A stretch of 64,000 nucleotides of DNA. Origin: Amycolatopsis lexingtonensis (lineage in GTDB: Bacteria > Actinomycetota > Actinomycetes > Mycobacteriales > Pseudonocardiaceae). Under the pieces are notes generated by a model, which was given only the letters and a program-made list of their open reading frames with translations, was not told the DNA's origin and did no database searches. How positions within the stretch are numbered: the stretch's first letter is position 1; each line of letters starts with the position of its first letter. Position numbers and translations under genes: made by a program. The DNA lies in assembly GCF_014873755.1 (NCBI RefSeq), contig NZ_JADBEG010000001.1, positions 5,873,501 through 5,937,500 of the forward strand, read 5' to 3'. This document shows positions 42,040 through 50,700 of the stretch, piece after piece.

Positions 42040-42823
42040 GGGGCGCCTCCTCGGCGGGGTCGCCGAGGTAGGCCTCGGCCACGCGGGGGTCGGCCTGGAT
42101 TTCGGCCGGCGCGCCCGCCGCGATCACCTCGCCGAAGTTCAGCACCACGACGCGGTCGCACACCTCCATGACCAGGTCCATGTGGTGTTCGACGAGCACG
42201 ACCGCCATCCGCCGCCGCAGCGACAGGATCAGCGTCGCCAGCTCGGTGAGCTCGGCGGCCGAAAGCCCGCTCGCGGGTTCGTCGAGCAGGAGCAGATCGG
42301 GTTCCGCCACGAGCGCTCTCGCCAGCGCGACGCGTTTCCGTACCCCGTAAGGCAGAACCCCGGGCAGCCGGTCGGCGAGATCCGCGATCCCCAGCTCACC
42401 GAGGGTGGCACGCGCCCGCCCGGCGAGGTCGGCTTCGTCGCGCGCGGACCGCCCGGCCCCGACGAGCGCGGGGAGCACCCCGGTGCGAGCGTGCCGGCCC
42501 GCGCCGGCCATCACGTTCTCCAGCACCGTCAAGCCCGGGAACAGGCCGAGCCCCTGCAGGGTCCGCACGATCCCGAGGCCGGCCAGGTGTTCCGGGCGGT
42601 GCCGGACCAGCGGCTCCCCGCGCCACAGCACGCGCCCCGCCTGCGGCCGGACGAACCCGCAGACGACGTTGAAGAGCGTCGTCTTGCCCGCGCCGTTGGG
42701 CCCGATCACCCCGACGACGGTCCCGGCGCCGACGCTCAGCCGCACGTCGCGCAACGCGGTGAGGCCGCCGAAGCGCACGGTGAGGCCGTCGACCACGAGC
42801 AGGTCCTCGCCGGGAAGGGTCAT
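42032..42823 (-). CDS. Liv-type ABC transporter ATPase (LivG-like)
   Basis: ATPase of 263 residues starting MTLPGEDLLVVDGLTVRFGGLTAL with AAGGAGA eight bases upstream. Walker A is GPNGAGKTTLFNVVCG, followed by the LivG-type IVRTLQGLGLFPGLTVLENVMAG; the signature (LPYGVRKRVALARALV) deviates from LSGGQ as usual in LivG; Walker B is LLLLDEPASGLSAAE and then LVEHHMDLVMEVCDRVVVLNFGEVIAAG. It is the first gene of the operon. The in-frame extension up to 42922 crosses the promoter and operator and is not used. Confidence 0.93.
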   Translation of the reverse strand: MTLPGEDLLVVDGLTVRFGGLTALRDVRLSVGAGTVVGVIGPNGAGKTTLFNVVCGFVRPQAGRVLWRGEPLVRHRPEHLAGLGIVRTLQGLGLFPGLTVLENVMAGAGRHARTGVLPALVGAGRSARDEADLAGRARATLGELGIADLADRLPGVLPYGVRKRVALARALVAEPDLLLLDEPASGLSAAELTELATLILSLRRRMAVVLVEHHMDLVMEVCDRVVVLNFGEVIAAGAPAEIQADPRVAEAYLGDPAEEAPRA

Positions 42824-42860
42824 CGTCGACTCTCCTTGTCTCACCATGTGGACCAGGCCG

Positions 42861-42910
42861 TACCGCGCGGTCGGTATGAAGAGGGTGGAGTGCGGCGGCG
42901 GTGAAGTCAA
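42861..42910 (-). promoter_or_regulatory. Promoter and TetR-type operator of the Liv operon
   Basis: Minus-strand -35 TTGACT (42905-42910), 17-bp spacer and a weak -10 CACCCT (42882-42887). Immediately downstream is TACCGACCGCGCGGTA when read on the minus strand (42861-42876), with TACCG and CGGTA half-sites, which looks like a TetR-family operator placed over the transcription start. The rest of the 322-bp gap 42824-43145 holds the family A repeat (43009-43061) and a terminator hairpin (43098-43131). Confidence 0.5.
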
Positions 42911-43008
42911 GGCGCGAAGCACCGAAATCGGGCGGTCCGGGAATTTTCACAAAGCGCGCGCTTACCGGGATTCAGCACCGAGGTGCGCGAGTTACCGGCT
43001 CGCCTGAC

Positions 43009-43061
43009 GTCTTGAATGAGTCATTCAGGACCTCCGAAGACCTGAATGACTCATTCAAGAC
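43009..43061. repeat. Composite palindromic repeat (family A, copy 4)
   Basis: A 53-bp block, itself an imperfect palindrome built from TGAATGAGTCATTCA and TGAATGACTCATTCA with a GACCTCCGAAGACC spacer. It is identical to the reverse complement of 31748-31800 over all 53 bases. The 60-bp arm and GGCAAAGTCGC ends seen at other copies are absent here, so the 53-bp block is the minimal unit. Confidence 0.85.
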
Positions 43062-43097
43062 GTTGGCGGGACACGGGGATCCCCGGTGGGGCATGCC

Positions 43098-43131
43098 GAA
43101 GGGCGGGCACGCCGCAGCGCGCCCGCCCTTC
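43098..43131 (-). terminator. Hairpin terminator after the SsuA-like gene
   Basis: GAAGGGCGGGC (43098-43108) and GCCCGCCCTTC (43121-43131) are perfect 11-bp arms around a 12-base loop, 15 bp downstream of the stop of the minus-strand SsuA-like gene. Confidence 0.75.
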
Positions 43132-43145
43132 CCCAAGCCCCAGCC

Positions 43146-44126
43146 TCAGCCCGTACTGGCCTGCGGAGCGATCATCGACGAAGCGTCGATCTTCGTCTGC
43201 ACCACACCCAGCTGCTGCAACAGGTCCGGCACCCGCTGGATCCGCCGGGCGTCCAACGTGGACCCGAACGCGGGCATCACCATCAGGCTCGCGATGTCCT
43301 GGTCCACCCGGGCGTTGCGGACCACCAGCGGCTCCACCCGCGCACGGTCCACCGCTGCACGCGTCGCGTTGAGCATCGCGCGCTGGAACGCCGCCAGCGT
43401 CTTCGGGTGGTCGCGGGCCCACTGGGCGGTGGCGCCGTAGCCGGTCAGGGGGAACGCCTGCGTGCTGCCGCTCGCGGCGTCGATCACCGGGTACGCGCCG
43501 GCCGTCTTGGCGGACTGCGTCAGGAACGGTTCCGGCTGGTAGGCCGCGTCCACGCGACCCTGCGCCAGCGCCGCGCCCATCTCCGGCAGCGGCATCGGGA
43601 CCCACGTCACCTTGGTCGTGTCGATGCCGTGGTCGCGCATCACCGACCGGGTCAGCACGTCGGAGGCCGCGTTCTTCGAGCTGATCGCGATCCGCTTGCC
43701 GTTCAGGTCGCTGATGGTCTTCACCGGCGAGCTGGGCACGGTGACGACCTCGTTGCTGCGCGGGCTCGCCGAGGTGGCGTCGGCGATCAGCTTCAGGTCC
43801 GCGGTGCCGCTGCTCTTCGCCAGGAAGAACAGGGTGTAGGTGGACAGCGCGAGGTCGTCCTTGCCGTCCACCATGCGGGTCAGCGTGTCCTGCCCGCTGG
43901 CGCCGATGTCGGTCTGGACCTCGAGGCCTTCGGCCTTGAAGTAGCCGCCTTCCTGCGCCAGCCACAGCGTGGCGAGGTCGACGGTGGTGAGGATCGCGAC
44001 CCGGATGGACGGTTTTTCGACGCCGCCGGCGGTCTTCGTCCCGCCGAGCTGGCTGCACCCGCTCAGCAGCAGAGCGGCGGCGACGGCGAGGACGGCGAAC
44101 CGGCGGGTCGAGGCGCGTCGGGGCAT
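43146..44126 (-). CDS. SsuA/NMT1-like ABC transporter substrate-binding lipoprotein (orphan)
   Basis: Protein of 326 residues; GAGGAG precedes the ATG. Signal peptide with lipobox LLLSGC near residue 23. The mature part matches NMT1/SsuA-type receptors for nitrate, sulfonates, taurine or thiamine precursors: ILTTVDLATLWLAQEGGYFKAEGLEVQTDIGASGQDTLTRMVDGKDDLAL, PVKTISDLNGKRIAISSKNAASDVL, QGRVDAAYQPEPFLTQSA. No permease or ATPase gene is adjacent, so it either serves a transporter encoded elsewhere or works as an independent receptor. Confidence 0.88.
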   Translation of the reverse strand: MPRRASTRRFAVLAVAAALLLSGCSQLGGTKTAGGVEKPSIRVAILTTVDLATLWLAQEGGYFKAEGLEVQTDIGASGQDTLTRMVDGKDDLALSTYTLFFLAKSSGTADLKLIADATSASPRSNEVVTVPSSPVKTISDLNGKRIAISSKNAASDVLTRSVMRDHGIDTTKVTWVPMPLPEMGAALAQGRVDAAYQPEPFLTQSAKTAGAYPVIDAASGSTQAFPLTGYGATAQWARDHPKTLAAFQRAMLNATRAAVDRARVEPLVVRNARVDQDIASLMVMPAFGSTLDARRIQRVPDLLQQLGVVQTKIDASSMIAPQASTG

Positions 44127-44426
44127 GGCACTCCTCGGAAAAGAATCCTTCTGCACGTGGAATCCGGCGGTTGAGCCGTGATTCGCCGGACTGTAGATGA
44201 CGATTTCCGCGCCCGCAAACACGTTGCCGAGAATTGCCGGGACGATGATCACCTGGGGAAACAAACCAACGAGAAGCTCGCACACAGCGTGATCGTTGTA
44301 CGCCATCCGGCCGAGCACACTGCGACGTCTGATCGTCACCGGCACTGCTCCGAAGGCGTAAATCGCGGACGCCGTAACGAACCGGATCACCGCGGAGACT
44401 CTGGGCGGCAAAAGAGGGTGGAAACG
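44127..44426. other. 300-bp divergent intergenic region with no recognised element
   Basis: It lies between the SsuA-like lipoprotein gene and the divergent kelch gene. It is less GC-rich than its surroundings. Open frames run through it on both strands, but their third-position GC content is clearly lower than in real genes here, so I do not call them. No clear paired -35/-10 or palindrome was found. Confidence 0.5.
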
Positions 44427-45341
44427 ATGAACGAATGGAAGTACCGGCCGCCGCTGCTCTCGCCCCGGTTCGGGCACGAGGTGGCGGCCGTCGGGGACGA
44501 CCTCTTCGTCCTCGGCGGCACCGACGGCGACGTCGGCTACAGCTCGGTCGAGACCCGCCACGCCCGCGGCGAGGGCCAGTGGCACTACGTCAGCCCGATG
44601 CCCGTGTCCCGCGGCAGCTTCGCGGCCGGCGTGGCGGGCGGGATCGTCTACGCCGCAGGGGGAATCGGCTCCGGCGGGGCCGTGCTGGACGCGGTCGACC
44701 GCTACGACCCCGAGCGGGACGAGTGGGGCCCGGCGCCCGCGCTGCCGGTCCCGCTGGCCGCGGCCTCGGCCGCCGGGCTGGACGGCCGGTTGTACGTCGC
44801 GGGCGGCGTGGTCGGGGACGCCGACCCGGCGGAGCACGCCACCGACGCCGTCCACGTGCTGGACCCCGCGGACCCCCGCCCGCACTGGGTGCCGGTGGCG
44901 CCGATGCCGACCCCGCGGGCACGGTTCCGGCTGGTGGCCACCGAAACGCACCTGTACGCGATCGGCGGCCTGCCGAGCCGGGGGCAGGACGCGCTCGCCT
45001 CGGTGGAGCGGTACTGCCCGGAGTCCGACCGCTGGGAAGCCGTGGCCCCGATGCACAAGCGCCGCGGCGCGCCCGGCGCCGCGGTGGCGGGCACCAGGAT
45101 CGTGGTCGCCGGCGGCGGCCCCGCCCCGGTCGGGGACCCGACGGCCCGCGACCGCACGGCCGAGGTCTTCGACGCCGGCACGGGCTACTGGGTGCTGCTG
45201 GGCACCCTGCTCCCCCACGGCCGGTCCTCGCTGGTGTGCGCGGCGGCGTCGGCGCACCGGGTCCTGGCGATCGGCGGGAGCGCGAACACCTACGGCAGCG
45301 TCGTCACGATCCCGGACGTGCTGTCGCTGAAGCTGCCTTGA
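44427..45341 (+). CDS. Kelch-repeat protein (cytoplasmic beta-propeller)
   Basis: Protein of 304 residues; GAGGGTGG precedes the ATG giving MNEWKYRPPLL. Six kelch-type blades are visible, each with a Gly-Gly pair and a following Tyr/Trp: LFVLGGTDG, VYAAGGIGSG...VDRYDPERDEWGP, LYVAGGVVGD, LYAIGGLPSRG...VERYCPESDRWE, IVVAGGGPAP, VLAIGGSANT. There is no signal peptide. Kelch propellers are protein- or sugar-binding scaffolds; no enzymatic motif is seen. The last 38 bases overlap the end of the convergent MFS gene. Confidence 0.88.
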   Translation: MNEWKYRPPLLSPRFGHEVAAVGDDLFVLGGTDGDVGYSSVETRHARGEGQWHYVSPMPVSRGSFAAGVAGGIVYAAGGIGSGGAVLDAVDRYDPERDEWGPAPALPVPLAAASAAGLDGRLYVAGGVVGDADPAEHATDAVHVLDPADPRPHWVPVAPMPTPRARFRLVATETHLYAIGGLPSRGQDALASVERYCPESDRWEAVAPMHKRRGAPGAAVAGTRIVVAGGGPAPVGDPTARDRTAEVFDAGTGYWVLLGTLLPHGRSSLVCAAASAHRVLAIGGSANTYGSVVTIPDVLSLKLP

Positions 45342-46554
45342 CCGCGAACCGGCGCAGCCCCGGCGTCCCGGCGCCGACGGCCACCACCGCCGCCACGCAG
45401 AGCAGGCCGCCGCTGACGAGCGCGAACGTCCCCGACGTCACGCCGGCCACGAGGCCGCCGCGCAGGTTGCCGACGTCCGGGCCCGCCTGCCCGACGATCT
45501 GCTCCGCCGCCGCGACGCGGCCGAGCAGCGCGTCCGGCGTGTTGAGCTGGACGAGCGCCCCGCGCGAAACCACCGAAACCGTGTCCGCCGCGCCCGCCAC
45601 GACCAAGCACACCAGCCCGAGCCAGGGGCCCGGCGCCAGCCCGAACCCCGTCAGCGCGACGCCCCACGCGGCCGATCCCGCGAGCATCACCAGTCCCGGC
45701 CGTGGGAGCCGGGTGAACGCCCCCGAGAACACCGACGCCGCCACCCCGCCGACCGCGATGGCGGAGAGGAACAGGCCCAGCGTGCGCGGGTTGCCGCCGA
45801 AGTGCTCCTCGTTGACCAGCGGGAACAGGCTGATCGGCATGGACAGGACCGTCGCGGCGAGGTCGGTCAGCAGCGCCCCGCGGACGACCGGGGTCCGCAC
45901 CAGGAACGCGAGGCCGTCGAGCACGCCGCGCAGGCCCGGCCGCGACAGCTCGCCGCCGGGCCGCATCGACGGCAGGCCGAAGACGCCGTAGAACGCCAGG
46001 CCGAAGGTGAGCGCGTCGACGACGTAGCAGCCGCCGACGCCGAGCCAGCCGAGGAGCAGCCCGCCGAGCGCCGGGCCGAGCAGCATGGCGCCCTGGAAGG
46101 CGATCCGGTTCAGCGCGAGCCCCGCGGGCAGCTGCTCCGGCGGCAGCAGCCGGGGGATGAACGTGCGCCCGGCCGGCCCGCCGCCCGCAACGAAGCACGA
46201 CTGGACGGCCACCAGCGCCAGCACCACCAGCACCGGTACCCCGCCCACGAACCCTTGGACGGCCAGCAGCACCGAGCAGCCGGCCTGCCCCGCCGTCATC
46301 ACGAGGGCGAACTTCCGCCGGTCGACGCGGTCCACGAGCGTCCCGGCGAAGAGGCCGAACACGATGACCGGCAGGGCCTGCGCGAGCCCGACGGCACCGG
46401 TCCACACGGTGCTCGCGGTCTGCTCCCAGACCTGGAACATCACGGCGACCAGCGTCATCTGGCCACCGAAGCCGGAGAACACCCGGCCCAGCCAGAGCCG
46501 GCGGAAGGCGGGCGACGAGCGCAGCGGGGTGATGTCGACGAAGGCGCGAAGCAC
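45304..46554 (-). CDS. MFS transporter (EntS-like, MFS_3 type)
   Basis: Protein of 416 residues from a GTG, with about twelve membrane segments. It begins AFVDITPLRSSPAFRRLWLGRVFSGFGGQMTLVAVMFQVWEQTASTVWTGAVGLAQALPVIVFGLFAGTLVDRVDRRK, the opening of EntS-like siderophore or drug exporters. No ribosome site is present; TACGAT (46562-46567) ends seven bases before the GTG, suggesting a leaderless transcript. No siderophore genes are nearby. It overlaps the convergent kelch gene by 38 bp. Confidence 0.87.
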   Translation of the reverse strand: MLRAFVDITPLRSSPAFRRLWLGRVFSGFGGQMTLVAVMFQVWEQTASTVWTGAVGLAQALPVIVFGLFAGTLVDRVDRRKFALVMTAGQAGCSVLLAVQGFVGGVPVLVVLALVAVQSCFVAGGGPAGRTFIPRLLPPEQLPAGLALNRIAFQGAMLLGPALGGLLLGWLGVGGCYVVDALTFGLAFYGVFGLPSMRPGGELSRPGLRGVLDGLAFLVRTPVVRGALLTDLAATVLSMPISLFPLVNEEHFGGNPRTLGLFLSAIAVGGVAASVFSGAFTRLPRPGLVMLAGSAAWGVALTGFGLAPGPWLGLVCLVVAGAADTVSVVSRGALVQLNTPDALLGRVAAAEQIVGQAGPDVGNLRGGLVAGVTSGTFALVSGGLLCVAAVVAVGAGTPGLRRFAVKAASATARPGS

Positions 46555-46561
46555 GGGGCGA

Positions 46562-46567
46562 ATCGTA
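46562..46567 (-). promoter_or_regulatory. -10 box of a probable leaderless MFS promoter
   Basis: TACGAT on the minus strand, seven bases upstream of the MFS start codon; no Shine-Dalgarno sequence intervenes. The 108-bp divergent gap also holds the ribosome site AAGAGGAG of the secreted-protein gene on the plus strand. Confidence 0.4.
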
Positions 46568-46662
46568 ACAGTGCTTATACGTTTGCCGGGAGCGGCGAAG
46601 GAAGTGGTTTGGAAGTCGCCTCCGGCAGCATCTGCCGCACCCCGAACGCAAGAGGAGTCACC

Positions 46663-47091
46663 ATGAGAGCCGGTGCAATCCAGGCCGTCATCGGCACGGC
46701 CGTCCTGGGGGCAGTCGTCCTCGCACCTCCCGCACAAGCGGCCGGAACCGGGGCCCAGACGGTGGCGGCGAGCTGCACCGCCGGCCCGTTCCGCGGCACC
46801 GTCTCGGTCACCTACCAGCTCGCGAGCCCCACCGAGTACCACCCGAGCATCGCCACCATCGGCGGCGGACCGTACATCGGCGACTCGGCGACGTACGTCC
46901 TCGACGTCTCCTACGCCGACGCGGGCGCCACCACGTCCGTCTACCGCGGGACGTTCACCGGCACGGCGGGCACGAAGCTCAGCGTGCACCTGCCCGACGA
47001 CGTCAAGGTCCCGCAGGACGTCCCGAGCTACGCCTCCGTCGCGTTCGACGGCGGCGCGAGCCCCTGCACGGCCAGGGCGGAGATCAGGTAG
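46663..47091 (+). CDS. Small secreted protein of unknown function
   Basis: Protein of 142 residues with AAGAGGAG upstream and a signal peptide (AIQAVIGTAVLGAVVLAPPAQAA, cleaved near residue 27). The mature 115 residues are predicted to be mostly beta (GTVSVTYQLASP, SATYVLDVSYADAGATTSVYRGTFTGTAGTKLSVHLPDDVKV), with two Cys, one near each end (AASCTAG and ASPCTAR), likely forming one disulfide. No family is recognised. Its 3' end overlaps the convergent thioesterase-like gene by 64 bp, unusually long, but both frames keep sensible C-termini. Confidence 0.65.
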   Translation: MRAGAIQAVIGTAVLGAVVLAPPAQAAGTGAQTVAASCTAGPFRGTVSVTYQLASPTEYHPSIATIGGGPYIGDSATYVLDVSYADAGATTSVYRGTFTGTAGTKLSVHLPDDVKVPQDVPSYASVAFDGGASPCTARAEIR

Positions 47092-47654
47092 GCCGAGCGC
47101 AGGACGGCGTCGCGCAGCAGCGCGGCGCTGTCCTGGGCCCGCGCCGGGACCAGCACGAACCCGGCGCCGGTGTGCTCGCCCCAGCCGGTCATCACGTGCG
47201 GCTCGCCGAACGCGCGGATCGGGCACGGCAGCGGCGGCGCCGCCGGCACGTGCGCGTCGCTCACCAGCAGGCTCACGTCGGCACGTTCCGCCTGCTCGGG
47301 CACCACGCGGGCGGCCCGGTCCGGCGGGGCCTGGTGCGCGACGACGAGTGCCCGCGGAACCCCCAGTCCCGCGGCCACCCGCCGCTGCGCCAGCCGGTAG
47401 GCGACCAGCGCGCCGAGCCCGGCGCCGAACAGCACGTGCGGCCCGGCGAGCACTCCGGCGAGTTCCGCGGACAGCGACTCGACGAGCAGCCACATGTCCC
47501 GGTACGGGTGCTCGTCGCGGCGCTCGCCCCGCCCGGGCAGCTCGACGACGTGCACCGCGATCCTCGGATCGCGCCAGGCCCGGTAGCGGCCGGCGGCTTC
47601 ACCGGCGTCCGGGAAACAGACGAACAGCAAGCGCTCCGGATCATCGGTGTCCAC
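47028..47654 (-). CDS. Type II thioesterase-like protein lacking its catalytic residues
   Basis: Protein of 208 residues from a GTG preceded by GGGAGG. The fold is that of type II thioesterases of NRPS/PKS clusters: LLFVCFPDAGEAAGRYRAW (cf. FPhAGG), VHVVELPGRGERRDEHPYRDM (cf. LPGRexR) and HVLFGAGLGALVAYRLAQ. The last normally reads FGHSMGA; here the His is Ala78 and the nucleophile Ser is Gly79. The usual Asp (GxxD) and the GGHFFL His near the C-terminus are also missing, and the protein is about 40 residues short. It is divergent from an AfsR/SARP regulator. It is either a non-enzymatic homologue or a decaying gene; the reading frame is intact. Confidence 0.8.
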   Translation of the reverse strand: MDTDDPERLLFVCFPDAGEAAGRYRAWRDPRIAVHVVELPGRGERRDEHPYRDMWLLVESLSAELAGVLAGPHVLFGAGLGALVAYRLAQRRVAAGLGVPRALVVAHQAPPDRAARVVPEQAERADVSLLVSDAHVPAAPPLPCPIRAFGEPHVMTGWGEHTGAGFVLVPARAQDSAALLRDAVLRSAYLISALAVQGLAPPSNATEA

Positions 47655-47741
47655 CCGTGGCCTCCCTTCCCTTTCCGTCCAGGGTTAGGGTCGAGCACGG
47701 CACTTCCGTTCCGCTTCGGTCCGCCTTCTGGGGGGCAACAC

Positions 47742-50700
47742 GTGCGCTACCGCCTGCTCGGGCCGGTCTCGGTCCTCGGCGACACGGGGGCGTTCCGGCC
47801 CGGTGGCCAGAAACAGACGTCCGTGCTGGCCGCGCTCCTGCTCAACCCGAACCGCGTGGTCACCGAAGACCGCCTCATCGACCTGACCTGGGGCGAGAAC
47901 GCGCCGCCGAGCGTCCGCGGGCGGCTCCAGGTGCACATTTCGGAACTGCGGAAGCTCCTCGGCCGCGACGTCATCGTGCGGCGCGCGCCCGGCTACGTCA
48001 TCGAGATCGGTCCCGGTGAGCGGGACCTCGACGTGTTCGACGACGAGGTCGCCCAGGCCAGAGCCGCCTCCGGCCCCGAGGCCGTCGCGCACCTGCGTGC
48101 CGCGCTCGCGCTGTGGGAGGGCACCCCGCTCGGCGGCGTGAGCGAAGCGCTGGCCGAGCACGAAGGCCCGGCGCTGGCCGAACGCCGGCTCGTCGTGCTG
48201 GAGGAGCTCTACGAGCAGGAACTGGCTTCGGCCCGGCACGCCGAAGTGGTCGGCGAACTGCGACAGCTCGTCGAGGAACACCCCTTCCGCGAACGGCTGC
48301 GCGCCGCGCTGATGCTCGCGCTGCACCGCTGCGGCCGCACCCCGGAAGCGCTGGAGACGTACACGCGGGCGCACGACCTGCTCGTCGACGAACTCGGCAT
48401 CGAGCCCGGCCAGGCCCTGCAGGACCTGCGGATGCGGATCCTGCGCGGCGAAGGCGAACCGGCGCCCGCGCCCGTCGCGGCCCCGGTCGCGCCGCGGCCG
48501 GCCGAGCTGCCGCTGGACGTCCGCGGGTTCGCCGGCCGCGCCCCGGAACTGGCCACGCTCGACGAACCCGGCGACGTCTGGGTGATCACCGGCACGGCGG
48601 GGGTCGGCAAGACCGCGCTGGCCGTGCACTGGGCCCACACCGCGCGGGCGCGCTACCCCGACGGCCAGCTGTACGTGAACCTGCGCGGGTTCGACGCCGA
48701 CGACGAGCCGCTCACCCCGGCCGCCGCGCTCGCGCAGCTGTTGCGCACCCTCGGCGTCGACCTGCGGGACGTGCCGCCGGGCATGGACGACCAGAGCAAG
48801 CTCTACCGCTCGCTGCTGGCCGACCGGCAGGCGCTCGTCGTGCTCGACAACGCCCGGGACGCCGCGCAGGTGCTGCCGCTGCTGCCGTCGTCGGGCCGGG
48901 TGCTGGTGACCAGCCGCCACCGGCTCGACGAGCTGGTCGCCCGCACCGGCGCGCGGTCGCTGGGCCTGGCGCAGCTGCGGGAAGACGACTCGCAGGCGCT
49001 GCTGACCGCGTTGCTCGGCGACCGGACCAGCGCCGAGCCCGAGGCGGCGGCCGAGCTGGCCCGGCTCTGCGGCCACCACCCGCTGGCGCTGCGGATCGCC
49101 GCGGCGAACACCGGCGTCGCCAGCATCGGCGAACTGGTCGACGAACTGCGCGGCGACCCGCTGGCCCAGCTCGGCTTCGACGGCGCCGAGGAAAGCGCCG
49201 TCGCCAAGGCGTTTTCGGTGTCCTACCAGGCACTGCCGGCCGCGCTGCGGCAGACGTTCCGGCTGCTCGCGCTGGTGCCGGGCGCCGACTTCACGCCGAT
49301 CGCCGTGGCGGCGCTGCTGGAGGTGCCGCCCGAGGAGGCGGCCCGGCGGGTGCGCGGGCTGGCCGCGGCGAACCTGCTGGAGGCGCACGCGCCCCGCCGC
49401 TACCGCTTCCACGACCTCGCCCGCCGTTACGCCGAGCAGTGCGTCCGGGCCGAGGAGGACGAAGCCGCGCGCGAAGGGGCGTGGGAGCGGCTGTTCACCG
49501 GCTACTGCGCGGCCGCCGACGCCGCGGTCGCGCTGCTCGGCGCCCGGATCGTTTCGCTGCCCCGCGAAGACGCCCCGGCGGCGCCGAGCCCGATCGCGTT
49601 CGCCGACGCCGCGGCCGCCGTGGCCTGGCTGGACGTCGAAGTCCCGAACCTGTCGGCGGCGCTGCGGCAGGCCGCGACGCGCGGGCCGTACCCCGGCGCC
49701 TGGTACCTCGCCGACGCGCTGCGGCGGTTCTTCCACGACCACGGCCGCCGCGCGGAGTGGCTCGAACTGGCCCCGATCGTCCTGCGCGCGGCCCGCGACC
49801 ACGGCGCCCAGCCGGCCGAGGCGCTGGTCCACCTGTCCATCGGCGGCGCGTACTTCCGCGAAGGCCAGCACGAAGCGGGCATCCGGCATTCGGAGAAGGC
49901 GGTGCTGGCCAGCCGGGCGTGCGGCTGGCGCGAGTGCGAAGCGACGGCCGTCGCGAACCTGGGCTCGATGCTGGAGTGGACCGGCAGGCTGTCGGAGGCC
50001 GTCGAGCACAGCCGTCGCGCGATCCAGCTGTTCCGCGAACTGGCCAACCGCTCGGGCGAGGCGCTCGCGCTGAACTCGCTGAGCTGCCACTACCGCCAGC
50101 TGGGCCGGCTGGAGCAGGCGGAGGACTGCCTGGTCGAGGCGATCGCGCTGGCCCGCAAGGAAGACCTGGGGTTCTGGGAAGCGGCGAACCTCGCCGACCT
50201 GGGCTGGGTGCTGCTGGCCACCGGACGGCTGACCGAGGCGGGCGAGGTCCTCGACCAGGCCCTCACGGCGTTCCGCGACCTCGGCACGAGCTTCGGCGAA
50301 GCGACGGCGCTGAACGCGGTGAGCGCCCTGCAGATTGCCCGCGGCGACCACGCCTCGGCGGCGCGGTCGGCGGAAGCGGCCCTCGAATCCGTCCGCCGCG
50401 ACGGCGACCGGCAGGTCGAAGCGGCCGCGTTGATCGCGCTGGGCCGCGCGGAGGAAGGCCGGGGCGACCTGCCCGCGGCCGAGCGCGTCCTGCGTGAGGC
50501 CCGGGAGCTGACGGCGGAGTCCGGCCTGCGCGGCCAGCTGGCGGAGGCGGCGGCGACGCTGGCCCGGGTGCTCGCCGCGGGCGGCCGCGCCGGCGAGGCG
50601 GGCGAACACGCGCGAGCGGCCCTCGACGCGGCACGGGCCGGCGGCTTCCGCGTCGTCGAGGCGGAGGCGCTGCTGGGACTGGCCGCGGTCGAGGCCGCGG

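Noticed and set aside
44127..44426. Minus-strand frame continuous with the SsuA-like gene and plus-strand frame continuous with the kelch gene
   Set aside because: Third-position GC is clearly lower than in true genes here, and signal peptide and ribosome sites mark starts at 44126 and 44427.
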